DNA of 53,044 nucleotides. It comes from a virus. A program made the position numbers and the translations under genes. The stretch covers positions 1-53,044 of the IMG/VR virus record IMGVR_UViG_3300023109_001242. One strand, written 5' to 3'. The notes below the pieces were generated by a model. That model saw only the letters and a program-made list of their open reading frames with translations. It was not told where the DNA came from and made no database searches. Below, one piece after another: positions 1 through 8,165 of the stretch (position 1 is the first letter of the stretch; each line of letters starts with the position of its first letter).

Positions 1-292
1 CTGTTGGAAGATCTTGATTATCTATAATGTGATCAGAAACATTCTTAATTGCTGTTTTCAAAAGAGATCGACACGGTTCGATCATAAAGACACGCTTAGC
101 TCCAGCGTCAAGTGATTTAGCTGAGAACATTCCTATACCTGCGCCAATGTCAACGACGACATCACCAGGTAATACTTCGTACCACCAGTCGTAATCTTTA
201 GTATGGAAAAAGATGTTATAAAGACTTTGTACGTCGTTCATTGATAGGTCAGCTGTGTCGACTTCAAAGTTAAGAGATTTAGGTTTTAGCAT
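1..292 (-). CDS. FkbM-like SAM-dependent methyltransferase, partial (3' end outside window)
   Basis: The leftward frame is open from an ATG at 292-290 to the left window edge (97 codons seen). It has a clear class I methyltransferase motif I, VVVDIGAGIGMFS at about residues 46-58, followed about 15 residues later by VFMIEP, the acidic end of strand 2 that binds the SAM ribose. The IEP form is typical of FkbM-type enzymes. A GGTG ribosome site lies about 7 nt before the ATG. The substrate cannot be inferred. The gene diverges from the tail-tube-like gene that starts at 350. The stop codon and C-terminal half are not in the window. Confidence 0.75.
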   Translation of the reverse strand, partial: MLKPKSLNFEVDTADLSMNDVQSLYNIFFHTKDYDWWYEVLPGDVVVDIGAGIGMFSAKSLDAGAKRVFMIEPCRSLLKTAIKNVSDHIIDNQDLPT

Positions 293-309
293 GATATAGT
301 CACCGTGTT

Positions 310-317
310 TATAAATA
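310..317 (+). promoter_or_regulatory. T4-type late promoter -10 box
   Basis: TATAAATA is an exact match to the T4 late consensus recognised by gp55. It lies 32 nt before the ATG of the structural gene at 350, with no -35 element needed. Confidence 0.7.
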
Positions 318-349
318 AATAGTATATAACAATTGCTTGGATATACTCT

Positions 350-838
350 ATGATTAATAACTATTTATCTGCTAGTGGCTTTAAAATACAGGTCAAAAGG
401 CTACCCACCGTGGAATTCTTTTCCAATAAGGTCTTATTGCCTTCTGTAACCACAAACTCAGTTAAGAGTGACACACCTCTAAGCGCGTTCTATAGTGTTG
501 GTGATCATCTTAGTTACGCTGATTTAGATTTGACATTTATCGTAGATGAAAATATGAATAACTATATTGAAATTTATAATTGGGTCAAAGCCTTCGGTAC
601 TCCAGAAACTTTAGATTCATATAATAAATTAAACAAAAGCAAAGATGGTCTGACTTCAGATATTTCTGTGATCATATTAAACTCACATAAAAATCCAAAT
701 ATTGAAGTTACTTTCTTAAACGCTTTCCCTGTTGGTATTACACCTGTAAGTTTAGACTTATCTAACCAAGACGTAACCTACGTCGAAGCAACAGTTACTC
801 TTAGATACGACCGATTTAATATAAATCAATTAGCCTAA
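350..838 (+). CDS. T4 gp19-like tail-tube-fold structural protein
   Basis: 162 residues. The layout is that of the T4 tail tube family: an N-terminal strand FKIQVKRLP, LPS.TT at about 30-35, a central LDLTFIVDE, a helical YIEIYNWVKAFG, then NAFPVGITPVSLDLS and a final VEATVTLRYDRFNI. T4 gp19 is of similar length (about 163). The protein would form or extend the tail tube or tube-baseplate junction. It is isolated from the other tail genes and is preceded by a T4 late promoter, which fits a virion role. Assignment to gp19 itself rather than a paralogue is uncertain. The ribosome site is weak. Confidence 0.65.
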   Translation: MINNYLSASGFKIQVKRLPTVEFFSNKVLLPSVTTNSVKSDTPLSAFYSVGDHLSYADLDLTFIVDENMNNYIEIYNWVKAFGTPETLDSYNKLNKSKDGLTSDISVIILNSHKNPNIEVTFLNAFPVGITPVSLDLSNQDVTYVEATVTLRYDRFNINQLA

Positions 839-842
839 GGGG

Positions 843-871
843 TTGACAAATCACTATAAACGTGATATAAT
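843..871 (+). promoter_or_regulatory. sigma70-type early promoter for uvsY-uvsW
   Basis: TTGACA at 843-848, 17-bp spacer, TATAAT at 866-871, with an extended -10 (TGA before TATAAT). The predicted start is near 878, giving a leader of about 26 nt to uvsY. Confidence 0.9.
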
Positions 872-903
872 ATACCTTTATTGTTAACAACCGAGTTTAT
901 ATA

Positions 904-1341
904 ATGGATACAAATGACATAGCCACTTTATGGGCAAACGATTCAATCATAGATGAAACAAATCTAGTTGGTGAGTCTAAAAGAATTCCTCAATTACACA
1001 GCAAATACTACAATCTCTTTTATAGAGAAGTACTTCGTGTTAAAAAATTAAAAGCCGAATATAAAGACCTCGAGTCTCGTAAGCGAGATTATTACGATGG
1101 CTCTATGGCTGAAGAAGATTTAAAAGATAATGGTTGGAAGCCATATCAGAAAAAAGTACTGCGTAACGAAGTAGATAAATATATACAGAGCGATAAGGAT
1201 ATTATTAAATTAAGTTTGACTATTGACTATCACACAGCAAATTCAAACTATCTTGAAGATATTATTAGAACTCTACACAGCAGAAACTTTATAATTAAAA
1301 ACATGATTGACATGTTGAAATTTCAGGCAGGTGACTACTAA
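904..1341 (+). CDS. uvsY: UvsY recombination mediator
   Basis: 145 residues against 137 in T4 UvsY. Family features seen are the N-terminal ID.T.L segment, the ...RDYYDG.M motif near the middle (T4 has RLDYYSG), DKDIIKL, and the C-terminal ending NFIIKNMIDMLKFQAG, matching T4 GFAIKHIQDMRAFEAG. UvsY loads the UvsX recombinase onto gp32-coated single-stranded DNA during recombination-dependent replication. It is first in a three-gene operon with uvsW, 5 nt before the next gene, and is driven by the sigma70-type promoter at 843-871. Confidence 0.9.
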   Translation: MDTNDIATLWANDSIIDETNLVGESKRIPQLHSKYYNLFYREVLRVKKLKAEYKDLESRKRDYYDGSMAEEDLKDNGWKPYQKKVLRNEVDKYIQSDKDIIKLSLTIDYHTANSNYLEDIIRTLHSRNFIIKNMIDMLKFQAGDY

Positions 1342-1346
1342 AGATT

Positions 1347-1625
1347 ATGGAATGGTTTACACGATTTATAGAATATGGCTTCAGAAAAGAAGCCGACAAA
1401 CAGTGGGAAAAAACACAAGCTACTCTTACTGAACAAGCTCTAAATCGTGCAGCAGAACCAAAGGTCATTGATATGATGGCCGACGATACTGATCCAGAAG
1501 AAGTCACTATAGAAAATGCATATAAGACAAGGTGGATTTGGTACCATACTATATTAGCGATCGGGATATTCTTTACGAATGTTCTACTGATCTCAATATT
1601 AGTATTACTAGCAATTAAATTATGA
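1347..1625 (+). CDS. small conserved membrane protein between uvsY and uvsW
   Basis: 92 residues. The first 60 are charged; residues about 66-91 form one strong hydrophobic helix (WYHTILAIGIFFTNVLLISI...), so it is probably a single-pass, C-terminally anchored membrane protein. I do not recognise the family. Its stop overlaps the start of uvsW by 4 nt (ATGA), so the two are translationally coupled. A membrane protein in the middle of a recombination operon is odd and its role is unknown. Confidence 0.75.
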   Translation: MEWFTRFIEYGFRKEADKQWEKTQATLTEQALNRAAEPKVIDMMADDTDPEEVTIENAYKTRWIWYHTILAIGIFFTNVLLISILVLLAIKL

Positions 1626-3112
1626 GCGAACAGATAACGATCGAGCCGATTAATTCGGTTCATATGAAAATTGTCGCAGACAGTGGCACACTCATGGAAT
1701 TAGCCGAACACTTCTCTTTCAGACCTGAAGGCTATCAGTTCGTACCTGCTTATAAAAATCGAGTATGGGATGGTATCATTAGACTATTCCAACCAATGAG
1801 ACCAATACTCTTTGTTGGCCTTTACCCACATGTTAAAAAATTCTGTGACGATCGTGGATATTTCTTATCTGCACCAGATCATATTGGAATGGACGAGGAA
1901 TTTGATGATGATTATCCTACTCAACTCGCTGAAGAAATTAATTGTAAATTTACACCAAGAGATTATCAAGCACAATATGTACTTAACGCATTGCGTAAAC
2001 GCAGATCTCTATCTCTATCACCGACATCATCTGGTAAGTCTTTAATCATTTATTTGATACAACAACATTACTTTCAAGCATTCGGCCATAGAACACTTAT
2101 TATCGTTCCGACAATCTCTTTAGTACACCAAATGAAAGGTGACTTTGTAGATTATGGTTGTGATGAGAATGATATCTATACTATTCAAGGTGGTGTAGAT
2201 AAAAACACAAGCTCACCGATTGTCATATCTACATGGCAGTCACTAGTCAAATTAGGAAAAGAATGGTTCGATCAGTTCTCAGTTGTACTTGGAGATGAAG
2301 CTCATACCTTCCAAGCAAAAAGTTTAACTAAGATTATGGAATCATTAACCGATTGTGAGTACAGACATGGATTCACTGGTACACTCAAATCAACTGAAAG
2401 TAAAACTCATAGGTTAGTACTTGAAGGATGTTTTGGTGAGGTTAAACGATTTGTGAATACAAAAGAACTCATGGATAAAGGAACCGTTGCTGATTTTAAA
2501 GTGAAGGCGATCGTCCTATCACATAGTAACGAAACACGTAAAAAATTCAAAGACGCTCTCAAAAATTTAGATGGAACAAAGAAATGGCCAGCTGAACGAG
2601 AGTTTATTGTTAACAACGAAAAGAGAAACAAATTCATTGCTAATCTCGTCCATAGTTTGGAAGGGCAGAATAATTTGATTCTATTTGATTTAGTTGAGAA
2701 GCACGGTAAGGTATTACAACCAATGCTTGAAAAAGAAGGTCGTATACTACACTTCATATATGGTGGAACTAAGGGTACTGAAAGAGAAGACATCAGACAC
2801 TTAGTTGAAAATGACAAAGAGAAGCGACATAACATACTTGCTTCTTATGGTGTATTCTCTACAGGTGTTAATTTAAAAAGACTTGATAACGTGATTTTTG
2901 CTTCAGGCTCTAAGTCTGAAATCAAAGTGCTTCAGTCAATTGGTAGAACTTTGCGAAAGGCTGATGATTCTGAAGAAGCGACTTTATACGATATAACTGA
3001 CGACCTATCGGTCGGCTCTTTCGAGAACTACACGTTGAAACATTTTAAGAAGAGAATTGATATCTACGGAACAGAACAATTTGCTTATAAGATTTATACT
3101 ATTGAGGTTTGA
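1622..3112 (+). CDS. uvsW: UvsW RNA-DNA and DNA helicase
   Basis: 496 residues (T4 UvsW is 503). It is an SF2 helicase: motif I SPTSSGKS at 133-140, motif II DEAH at 225-228, motif III TGTLKST at 252-258, and motif VI QSIGRTLRKA at 438-447. The N-terminal 100 residues form the UvsW-specific DNA-binding domain (FSFRPEGYQFVPAYKNRVWDG). In T4 the enzyme unwinds R-loops at replication origins and branched recombination intermediates, moving replication from origin-dependent to recombination-dependent mode. T4 makes it only late. Here it shares an early-type operon with uvsY, and an antisense promoter lies just beyond its stop (see 3152-3180). Confidence 0.93.
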   Translation: MSEQITIEPINSVHMKIVADSGTLMELAEHFSFRPEGYQFVPAYKNRVWDGIIRLFQPMRPILFVGLYPHVKKFCDDRGYFLSAPDHIGMDEEFDDDYPTQLAEEINCKFTPRDYQAQYVLNALRKRRSLSLSPTSSGKSLIIYLIQQHYFQAFGHRTLIIVPTISLVHQMKGDFVDYGCDENDIYTIQGGVDKNTSSPIVISTWQSLVKLGKEWFDQFSVVLGDEAHTFQAKSLTKIMESLTDCEYRHGFTGTLKSTESKTHRLVLEGCFGEVKRFVNTKELMDKGTVADFKVKAIVLSHSNETRKKFKDALKNLDGTKKWPAEREFIVNNEKRNKFIANLVHSLEGQNNLILFDLVEKHGKVLQPMLEKEGRILHFIYGGTKGTEREDIRHLVENDKEKRHNILASYGVFSTGVNLKRLDNVIFASGSKSEIKVLQSIGRTLRKADDSEEATLYDITDDLSVGSFENYTLKHFKKRIDIYGTEQFAYKIYTIEV

Positions 3113-3136
3113 TTAACAACATCATTATATACCTTA

Positions 3137-3151
3137 AAGGTTGATAACCTT
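3137..3151. repeat. small inverted repeat after uvsW
   Basis: AAGGTT-GAT-AACCTT forms a 6-bp perfect stem with a 3-nt loop. It lies at the predicted start of the leftward antisense transcript, so it could be a 5' stem-loop of that RNA. No T-run follows it on the + strand, so it is not a convincing terminator for uvsW. Confidence 0.5.
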
Positions 3152-3180
3152 ATTATACCATACTTTGCACCTCTTGTCAA
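3152..3180 (-). promoter_or_regulatory. leftward sigma70-type promoter, antisense to uvsW
   Basis: On the minus strand TTGACA (3180-3175), 17-bp spacer, TATAAT (3157-3152), with extended -10 TGG before TATAAT and GGG before TTGACA, exactly like the rightward family. The predicted start is near 3145, reading into the 3' end of uvsW on the opposite strand. No convincing leftward gene follows. Confidence 0.75.
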
Positions 3181-3229
3181 CCCTTTTTTTAAAAATAATT
3201 AAAATAATTTCACAAAGTTGAAATAAAGG

Positions 3230-3258
3230 TTGACAAACCTCTTAAAGTAGTATATAAT
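3230..3258 (+). promoter_or_regulatory. sigma70-type early promoter for gene 55 operon
   Basis: TTGACA at 3230-3235, 17-bp spacer, TATAAT at 3253-3258. This is the only intergenic member without TG one base before the -10. The start is predicted near 3265, with an AAGGA ribosome site before the ATG at 3295. Confidence 0.9.
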
Positions 3259-3294
3259 TATACCTTTAATAGTAACAACTACAAGGAATTCATC

Positions 3295-3792
3295 ATGGCG
3301 AGAAAACGCAACTATGTGAACAATCCTGACTTACTTGCCGCATTGATAGCTTATAAAGAGCTATGTAAAGAAGCAGAAGACGCAGGAGAAAAGAACCCTC
3401 AAGTACCTGAATACATTGGAAAGTGTATTTTGTTGATAGCCACTCGGTTAGCGACTAAACCCAATTTCTCAGGATATTCATACAAAGAAGAAATGATTTC
3501 GGATGGTATTGAAAACTGTTTACAGTACATTCATAACTTTAACCCTGAAAAATCTCATAATCCATTTGCTTATTTTACACAGATTATCTGGTTTGCATTT
3601 CTAAGACGAATACAAAAAGAGAAGAAGCAGACTTATATCAAGTTTAAAGCTTCTCAAAACATGTTAACTCAAAGCATACTTCAGGATAGTGATAGTCAAA
3701 CTATTACAATGAATGAGCCGCCTGAGTACATATCAAGATTCATAGACGAATTTGAAAAGAAATTTAAGAAACCACCTGCGGAGAAAAAGTGA
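3295..3792 (+). CDS. 55: gp55 late sigma factor
   Basis: 165 residues (T4 gp55 is 185). The central block NPFAYFTQIIWFAFLRRIQK, preceded by IENCLQYIHNFNP, is the gp55 signature and corresponds to sigma region 2, which recognises the TATAAATA late promoter. The tail ending is acidic and basic mixed, as expected for the gp45-clamp contact region, but I cannot pinpoint the clamp-binding peptide. The gene starts a long operon (55 to 46). Its product would activate the late promoters at 310, 28663 and 44132. Confidence 0.92.
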   Translation: MARKRNYVNNPDLLAALIAYKELCKEAEDAGEKNPQVPEYIGKCILLIATRLATKPNFSGYSYKEEMISDGIENCLQYIHNFNPEKSHNPFAYFTQIIWFAFLRRIQKEKKQTYIKFKASQNMLTQSILQDSDSQTITMNEPPEYISRFIDEFEKKFKKPPAEKK

Positions 3793-4205
3793 AGAAGATA
3801 CTAATATTCGGTTTGCCTGGAAGTGGTAAGAGTTATCTTGCCGAACCATTAGCAGCTGAGCTTGGCGGAGTCTGGATAAATGCAGACCAAGTACGTGGAC
3901 ATTATGACGACTGGGACTTCAGTGATGAAGGCCGAATGAGACAAGCAATGAGAATGAAATTCTTATCAGATGGAGTAGTCCGTGCTGGTAAGTATGCTAT
4001 TACAGATTTTGTTTGTCCATTCCAAAATGCTAGAAGTGATTTTCAGCCAGACTATTCAGTTTGGATGGATACTATTGAAGAAGGCAGATACGAAGATACT
4101 AATAAGATCTTTGAGAAGCCTGCTGAAGTAGATCATATCATACACACATGGCGAAAAGACGTACACGTTACTCTTGCAGCTATCATTAGAGCGAAGTATG
4201 AGTGA
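3789..4205 (+). CDS. APS-kinase-like P-loop kinase
   Basis: 138 residues starting with GTG that overlaps the gp55 stop (GTGA), with GGAG just upstream. Walker A is GLPGSGKS at 8-15. The following blocks fit the adenylylsulfate kinase (CysC) family: NADQVR, FSDEGR, R.AG.Y.ITDFVCPF, and a C-terminal W.DTI..GRYEDTN.IFE. The short length means only the core kinase is present. APS kinase makes PAPS from APS; whether this phage enzyme uses APS or another phosphoryl acceptor cannot be read from the sequence. It is coupled to a DUF2061 protein and a nucleotidyltransferase. Confidence 0.65.
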   Translation: MKKILIFGLPGSGKSYLAEPLAAELGGVWINADQVRGHYDDWDFSDEGRMRQAMRMKFLSDGVVRAGKYAITDFVCPFQNARSDFQPDYSVWMDTIEEGRYEDTNKIFEKPAEVDHIIHTWRKDVHVTLAAIIRAKYE

Positions 4206-4416
4206 AGTAACAAAGAAAAGACATTTAGCTAAAGCAGTAACATGGAGAATTATAGCAAGTATTACCACAGCAGCAATTGCACTATATTTTGGATTACCTC
4301 AGAAAGCAGTCGGAGCTGTATTTCTTGCTGATATAATAATAAAGTTCGTATTATACTATGGCCACGAAAGGCTTTGGTATAATCATATTAAATATGGAGT
4401 AAAACAAGATGATTGA
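4198..4416 (+). CDS. DUF2061 small membrane protein
   Basis: 72 residues from the ATG at 4198, which follows no better upstream site and overlaps the kinase gene by 8 nt; a longer reading from 4174 adds eight residues without support. KRHLAKAVTWRIIASI and the end YYGHERLWYN match the DUF2061 pattern (K...WR at the start, YYxHERxW at the end). Two hydrophobic helices cover about residues 18-52. DUF2061 proteins are small inner-membrane proteins that recur near sulfate-activation or nucleotidyltransferase genes. The function is unknown. Confidence 0.75.
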   Translation: MSEVTKKRHLAKAVTWRIIASITTAAIALYFGLPQKAVGAVFLADIIIKFVLYYGHERLWYNHIKYGVKQDD

Positions 4417-4834
4417 TTATGAAACAGCCTTTGATTACAAAAAACCTTCGGTGCAAATGTTGGGCAGATGGCAGCCATGGCATGACGGCCACACAAAATT
4501 ATTTAAAAAAGCCTTGACAATCACGGGACAAGTTGTTATAATGGTACGTGACGTGTTTAAATTTGACGGTGACGCTGGAGCAGGACGTACAACCACACAG
4601 GACGATAATCCTTTTGGTATGATCCAAACTATTGAAGGCATTGAAGCTGGACTGAGAGAACATGGTTATGAAAATGGTCGTGAGTATCTGATACTTGAAG
4701 TACCAAACATCGTTGACATTAGTTATGGTCGAGGTGTTGGTTATACATTTACAGAGCACGACTTGGGTGAAGAAACGCATGCGATATCAGCAACTGCTAT
4801 TCGTGCACAAATGAGAGAAGAAGGTAAATTATGA
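4409..4834 (+). CDS. cytidylyltransferase-superfamily nucleotidyltransferase
   Basis: 141 residues. The HxGH motif is in GRWQPWHDGHTKLF (about 19-32) and the second signature is ISATAIRAQM (about 125-134); NPF in between resembles NadM/NMN adenylyltransferases. These enzymes transfer AMP or CMP to a phosphate-bearing substrate. Candidates are NMN adenylyltransferase or glycerol-phosphate-type cytidylyltransferase; the substrate is unresolved. The gene overlaps DUF2061 by 8 nt and the deformylase by 4 nt, and has an early promoter inside it at 4514-4542. Confidence 0.7.
   Translation: MIDYETAFDYKKPSVQMLGRWQPWHDGHTKLFKKALTITGQVVIMVRDVFKFDGDAGAGRTTTQDDNPFGMIQTIEGIEAGLREHGYENGREYLILEVPNIVDISYGRGVGYTFTEHDLGEETHAISATAIRAQMREEGKL
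4514..4542 (+). promoter_or_regulatory. internal sigma70-type promoter
   Basis: TTGACA at 4514-4519, 17-bp spacer, TATAAT at 4537-4542 with TGT before it (extended -10). It lies in the nucleotidyltransferase gene and would give a second transcript for deformylase, gp47 and gp46. Confidence 0.6.
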
Positions 4835-5388
4835 AATTAGTATCTAACAAGGACGAAATCTTAGCTACAGGACTCGAGCCATTTGACTTTGAAAGTGTCG
4901 ACGCGGTCGACATAAAGAAATCACTTGTCGACATAATGATAAAACATAAAGGTGTTGGCCTATCTGCGAACCAAGTTGGCCTCAATTACAGGTGTTTTGT
5001 AATGGGTGAGAGCAAAGAAGCTGCCATTATGGTAATCAATCCTGAGATCCATGGATATGGTGAAGAACAAGATTGTGAAGTTGAAGGTTGTTTAAGTTTT
5101 CCAGATGTGTTCGTTAAGATCACAAGACCCACTTCAGTACAAGCTAAATGGTACGATGAGCACGGTGAAGAACAAGGTGGTATACTTGAAGGGTATGGAG
5201 CTAGAGTCTTTATGCATGAGTTTGACCACTTAAACGGAGTCGTATACCGAGACAAAGTATCTCGTCTCAAATGGGAACGCGCTCTTAAAAAGAGAGATAA
5301 AATACAGAAGCAGCGAAAGCAAATGGTTGAGTACATGCACAAAGCGCAAGCAGCAATTAACCAAGCTCAGTCTGCTCAAAAGGACTAA
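4831..5388 (+). CDS. def: peptide deformylase
   Basis: 185 residues. All three metal and active-site motifs are present: GVGLSANQVG at 41-50, EGCLS at 85-89 (Cys87 ligand), and HEFDH at 129-133 (two His ligands and the catalytic Glu). The enzyme removes the formyl group from nascent N-termini. The C-terminal 40 residues (KWERALKKRDKIQKQRKQ...) are basic and helical and extend beyond the catalytic core, which may help ribosome binding. It is translationally coupled to the upstream gene (ATGA). Marine phages often carry deformylases, probably to keep host or phage protein turnover going during infection. Confidence 0.92.
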   Translation: MKLVSNKDEILATGLEPFDFESVDAVDIKKSLVDIMIKHKGVGLSANQVGLNYRCFVMGESKEAAIMVINPEIHGYGEEQDCEVEGCLSFPDVFVKITRPTSVQAKWYDEHGEEQGGILEGYGARVFMHEFDHLNGVVYRDKVSRLKWERALKKRDKIQKQRKQMVEYMHKAQAAINQAQSAQKD

Positions 5389-5389
5389 T

Positions 5390-6451
5390 ATGAAAATTGC
5401 AATCGTCACTGATCTACATTTCGGTGCAAGAGGAGACAGCCGTGTATTCCATGAAGTACAACGAAAATTCTTTGAGGAAGTATTCTTTCCTTACATTGAT
5501 GAACATAATATCACAACAGTATTTGATCTTGGTGATACTTTTGATAGACGTAAGTATGTAAACTTTGTTAGTCTACAAAGGTGTAGAGAATTCTTTTTCC
5601 AAAATCTAGCTGATCGTGATATTGATTTTCATTGTCTTATTGGTAACCACGATATCTATTATACGAACACAAATGAAATCAATAGTATGAGCTTACTACT
5701 TAATGATTTCAAACAATTTAATTTATATGAAGATAAAGCAGAACACGTTACGTTAGGTTCTACTACATTCTTAATGCTTCCTTGGATTAATAAAGAGAAT
5801 GCAGAGTACAACCATAAGATGTTAGCTGAAAGCAAAGCTGATGTTGTAATGGGTCACCTTGAAGTCAAAGGCTTTGAGATGCTTAAAGGAGTACCATGTA
5901 CTCACGGTACTGAGATGAATGTATTTAAGAACTTTGAAGATGTTTACTCTGGTCACTTCCACCATCCATCACGGTATGGTAACATCGAATATCTCGGAGC
6001 TCCTTATGAAATGACATGGTCAGATTATAATGGCAGTCGTGGGTTCCACGTATTTGATACTGAAGATCGTACTATGACTAAGTATGAAAATCCTAACAAA
6101 GTGTTCTATAAAATAGATTATGACGATTCAGACTGGACAGTAGATGACGTAGCTAATTTTGACGTTGATCGCTATAAAGATACATTTGTTAAAGTCATAG
6201 TTAAAAATCGCACCAACGCGTATTTGTATGATCTCTTTATGAGTCGTATGAGTGAATGTGGTGCAGTCGATGTAAAAGCAATCGATGATAATTTAAACTT
6301 GGAAGGTGCTGGTGTCGACGAGATACTTGACGAGACAAAAGATACTGGTGAGATCCTTCATCAATATATAGATAGCATAGAAACCCAAGTTGATAAATCA
6401 CGAGTAAAACAAGTTATCGACGACCTATATCATGAGGCCCTTAGTTTATAA
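5390..6451 (+). CDS. 47: gp47 recombination nuclease subunit (Mre11-like)
   Basis: 353 residues from the ATG at 5390, which has AGGA 6 nt upstream and starts directly at the conserved first strand; a longer frame from 5327 lies inside deformylase and has no family match. Metallophosphoesterase motifs are TDLHFG (Asp8, His10), DLGDTFD (Asp46, Asp49), GNHD (85-88), GHLE (155-158) and SGHFHHP (His189, His191). With gp46 it resects DNA ends and supports recombination-dependent replication and host DNA breakdown. The stop shares one base with the gp46 start. Confidence 0.93.
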   Translation: MKIAIVTDLHFGARGDSRVFHEVQRKFFEEVFFPYIDEHNITTVFDLGDTFDRRKYVNFVSLQRCREFFFQNLADRDIDFHCLIGNHDIYYTNTNEINSMSLLLNDFKQFNLYEDKAEHVTLGSTTFLMLPWINKENAEYNHKMLAESKADVVMGHLEVKGFEMLKGVPCTHGTEMNVFKNFEDVYSGHFHHPSRYGNIEYLGAPYEMTWSDYNGSRGFHVFDTEDRTMTKYENPNKVFYKIDYDDSDWTVDDVANFDVDRYKDTFVKVIVKNRTNAYLYDLFMSRMSECGAVDVKAIDDNLNLEGAGVDEILDETKDTGEILHQYIDSIETQVDKSRVKQVIDDLYHEALSL

Positions 6452-8160
6452 TGAGAATTACATTCAAGCAGATAAAGTATAAGAATATTTTATCAACAGG
6501 AAATACGTTTACAACGATCAACTTTAATGACAAACCAACTACTCTTGTGAGTGGTACTAACGGTGCTGGTAAATCTACACTACTTGACGCTATTGTTTAT
6601 GGTTTATACGATAGACCTTTCCGTAAGATCAATAAAGTGCAGCTGATTAATACAATCAATACTAAAGAGTTATTGGTTGAGTTATACTTTACAGCTGGTG
6701 GTAACAACTATATGATTCGTAGAGGTATGAGACCAGCTATATTTGAAATATGGAAAGATGGTCTAATGATTAACCAAGACGCTGCTAAGAAAGATTACCA
6801 AGAATTCTTAGAGCAATCTATCCTTGGAATTAATTATAGATCATTCAATCAAATTGTTGTATTGGGTTCAGCTACCTATATTCCTTTTATGGAACTCAAT
6901 GCAGGTCAGCGTCGTATTATTATCGAAGACTTACTTGATATCCAAGTGTTTAGTACTATGGGTATACTTGCTAAGAATAGTATGAACGAAAACAAAGATG
7001 ATATCAATGACAATGCTTATAAGATTGAGATCATCGAAAACAAAATTGACAGCGCCAAAGAAAACAATAACGAAATACGTAAGATTAAGGAAACAGAAGT
7101 ATCCAAAATCAAAGAGCGTATGGGAGTAGAGATTGAAACTGTAGAAGGTAAGAATAATCTTATTGATACTCAAGATGAGATTATTAAAGTACTCTATGAT
7201 GATATCTCTGATAAGCCTGATGAGAAACAAAAGTTTACTGAAGCGACTGAACAAAGAGCCGAACTCGAAAGAAACAGAATAACATTTGAAAAAGAACTAT
7301 CGTTCTATGAACACAACGACGACTGTCCAACGTGTAAACAAGGTATTGCTCACGACTTTAAATCTGATCAAATCAATGAAAAGAACAAACTCAAATCAGA
7401 TATAGAACAAGGTTTAGTTAACATAGCTAGTACTATTAAAAAGCACCAGACAAGACTGAACTCAATATCTAAAATTGAAGAACAAATACAACAAGTAAAC
7501 TTTAAGATCTCAGAATATCGTGCTGAAATCAAAATGTCTAAGAACGCTTTACGTTCTATGAAAGGCGAACTTGATGCTGCACAAAAAGAGGTTGAAGAAG
7601 TTGACACATCTAAGCTGCAAAAGCTTGAAGAGTCCATTGAGAAGAAAACTAAAGAACGTACAGAACTGCTTGAAGAGCGTGAGATATTGAATGTTGTTCG
7701 TACTATACTACAAGATGGTGGCATCAAAGCACGTATCATCAGTCAGTATATTCCCGTTATGAACAAGCTTATCAACAAGTACTTGGCTGCGTTTGATCTC
7801 TTTGTTGACTTCCAACTCGATGAGAACTTTAATGAGATTATCAAATCACGTTTCAGAGATAAGTTCTCTTATGCTTCTTTCTCAGAAGGTGAGAAGTTAC
7901 GTATCACACTTGCAATTATGTTAACATGGCGATCAGTCGCTAAGCTACGTAATTCAGTATCTACCAACCTTCTGATACTTGACGAAACACTTGATGGTGC
8001 ACTTGACGGTGTAGGTATCGAGAGTTTAATTGAAACGTTACACAGTCTGAATGCTGATGATAACGTATTTGTTATATCACACAGAGGCGATCAGTTCGCC
8101 GAGAAGTTTGATACTTCTATCACATTTGCGAAGGTGAAAAACTTCAGTGAGATTGTATAA
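6451..8160 (+). CDS. 46: gp46 recombination nuclease subunit (Rad50-like ATPase)
   Basis: 569 residues (T4 gp46 is 560). Walker A is SGTNGAGKST at 34-43. Two coiled-coil arms flank a zinc hook, CPTC at 292-295. The ABC signature is FSEGEKLR at 477-484 and Walker B LLILDE at 507-512, followed by SHR. The SMC-like ATPase forms the complex with gp47. It is the last gene of the operon that starts at gene 55; a new promoter follows its stop. Confidence 0.94.
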   Translation: MRITFKQIKYKNILSTGNTFTTINFNDKPTTLVSGTNGAGKSTLLDAIVYGLYDRPFRKINKVQLINTINTKELLVELYFTAGGNNYMIRRGMRPAIFEIWKDGLMINQDAAKKDYQEFLEQSILGINYRSFNQIVVLGSATYIPFMELNAGQRRIIIEDLLDIQVFSTMGILAKNSMNENKDDINDNAYKIEIIENKIDSAKENNNEIRKIKETEVSKIKERMGVEIETVEGKNNLIDTQDEIIKVLYDDISDKPDEKQKFTEATEQRAELERNRITFEKELSFYEHNDDCPTCKQGIAHDFKSDQINEKNKLKSDIEQGLVNIASTIKKHQTRLNSISKIEEQIQQVNFKISEYRAEIKMSKNALRSMKGELDAAQKEVEEVDTSKLQKLEESIEKKTKERTELLEEREILNVVRTILQDGGIKARIISQYIPVMNKLINKYLAAFDLFVDFQLDENFNEIIKSRFRDKFSYASFSEGEKLRITLAIMLTWRSVAKLRNSVSTNLLILDETLDGALDGVGIESLIETLHSLNADDNVFVISHRGDQFAEKFDTSITFAKVKNFSEIV

Positions 8161-8165
8161 AAAGG

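Noticed and set aside
2407-2835. 142-residue leftward ORF opposite uvsW, downstream of the antisense promoter
   Set aside because: Composition is S/F/L-rich as expected from the complement of a conserved helicase gene, no ribosome site, and it starts about 300 nt from the promoter. Treated as a shadow; only an RNA is proposed.
3094-3124. 8-codon leftward ORF (ATG ATG TTG ...) with AAGG upstream at the start of the antisense transcript
   Set aside because: Too short to call; could be a leader peptide but there is no supporting evidence.
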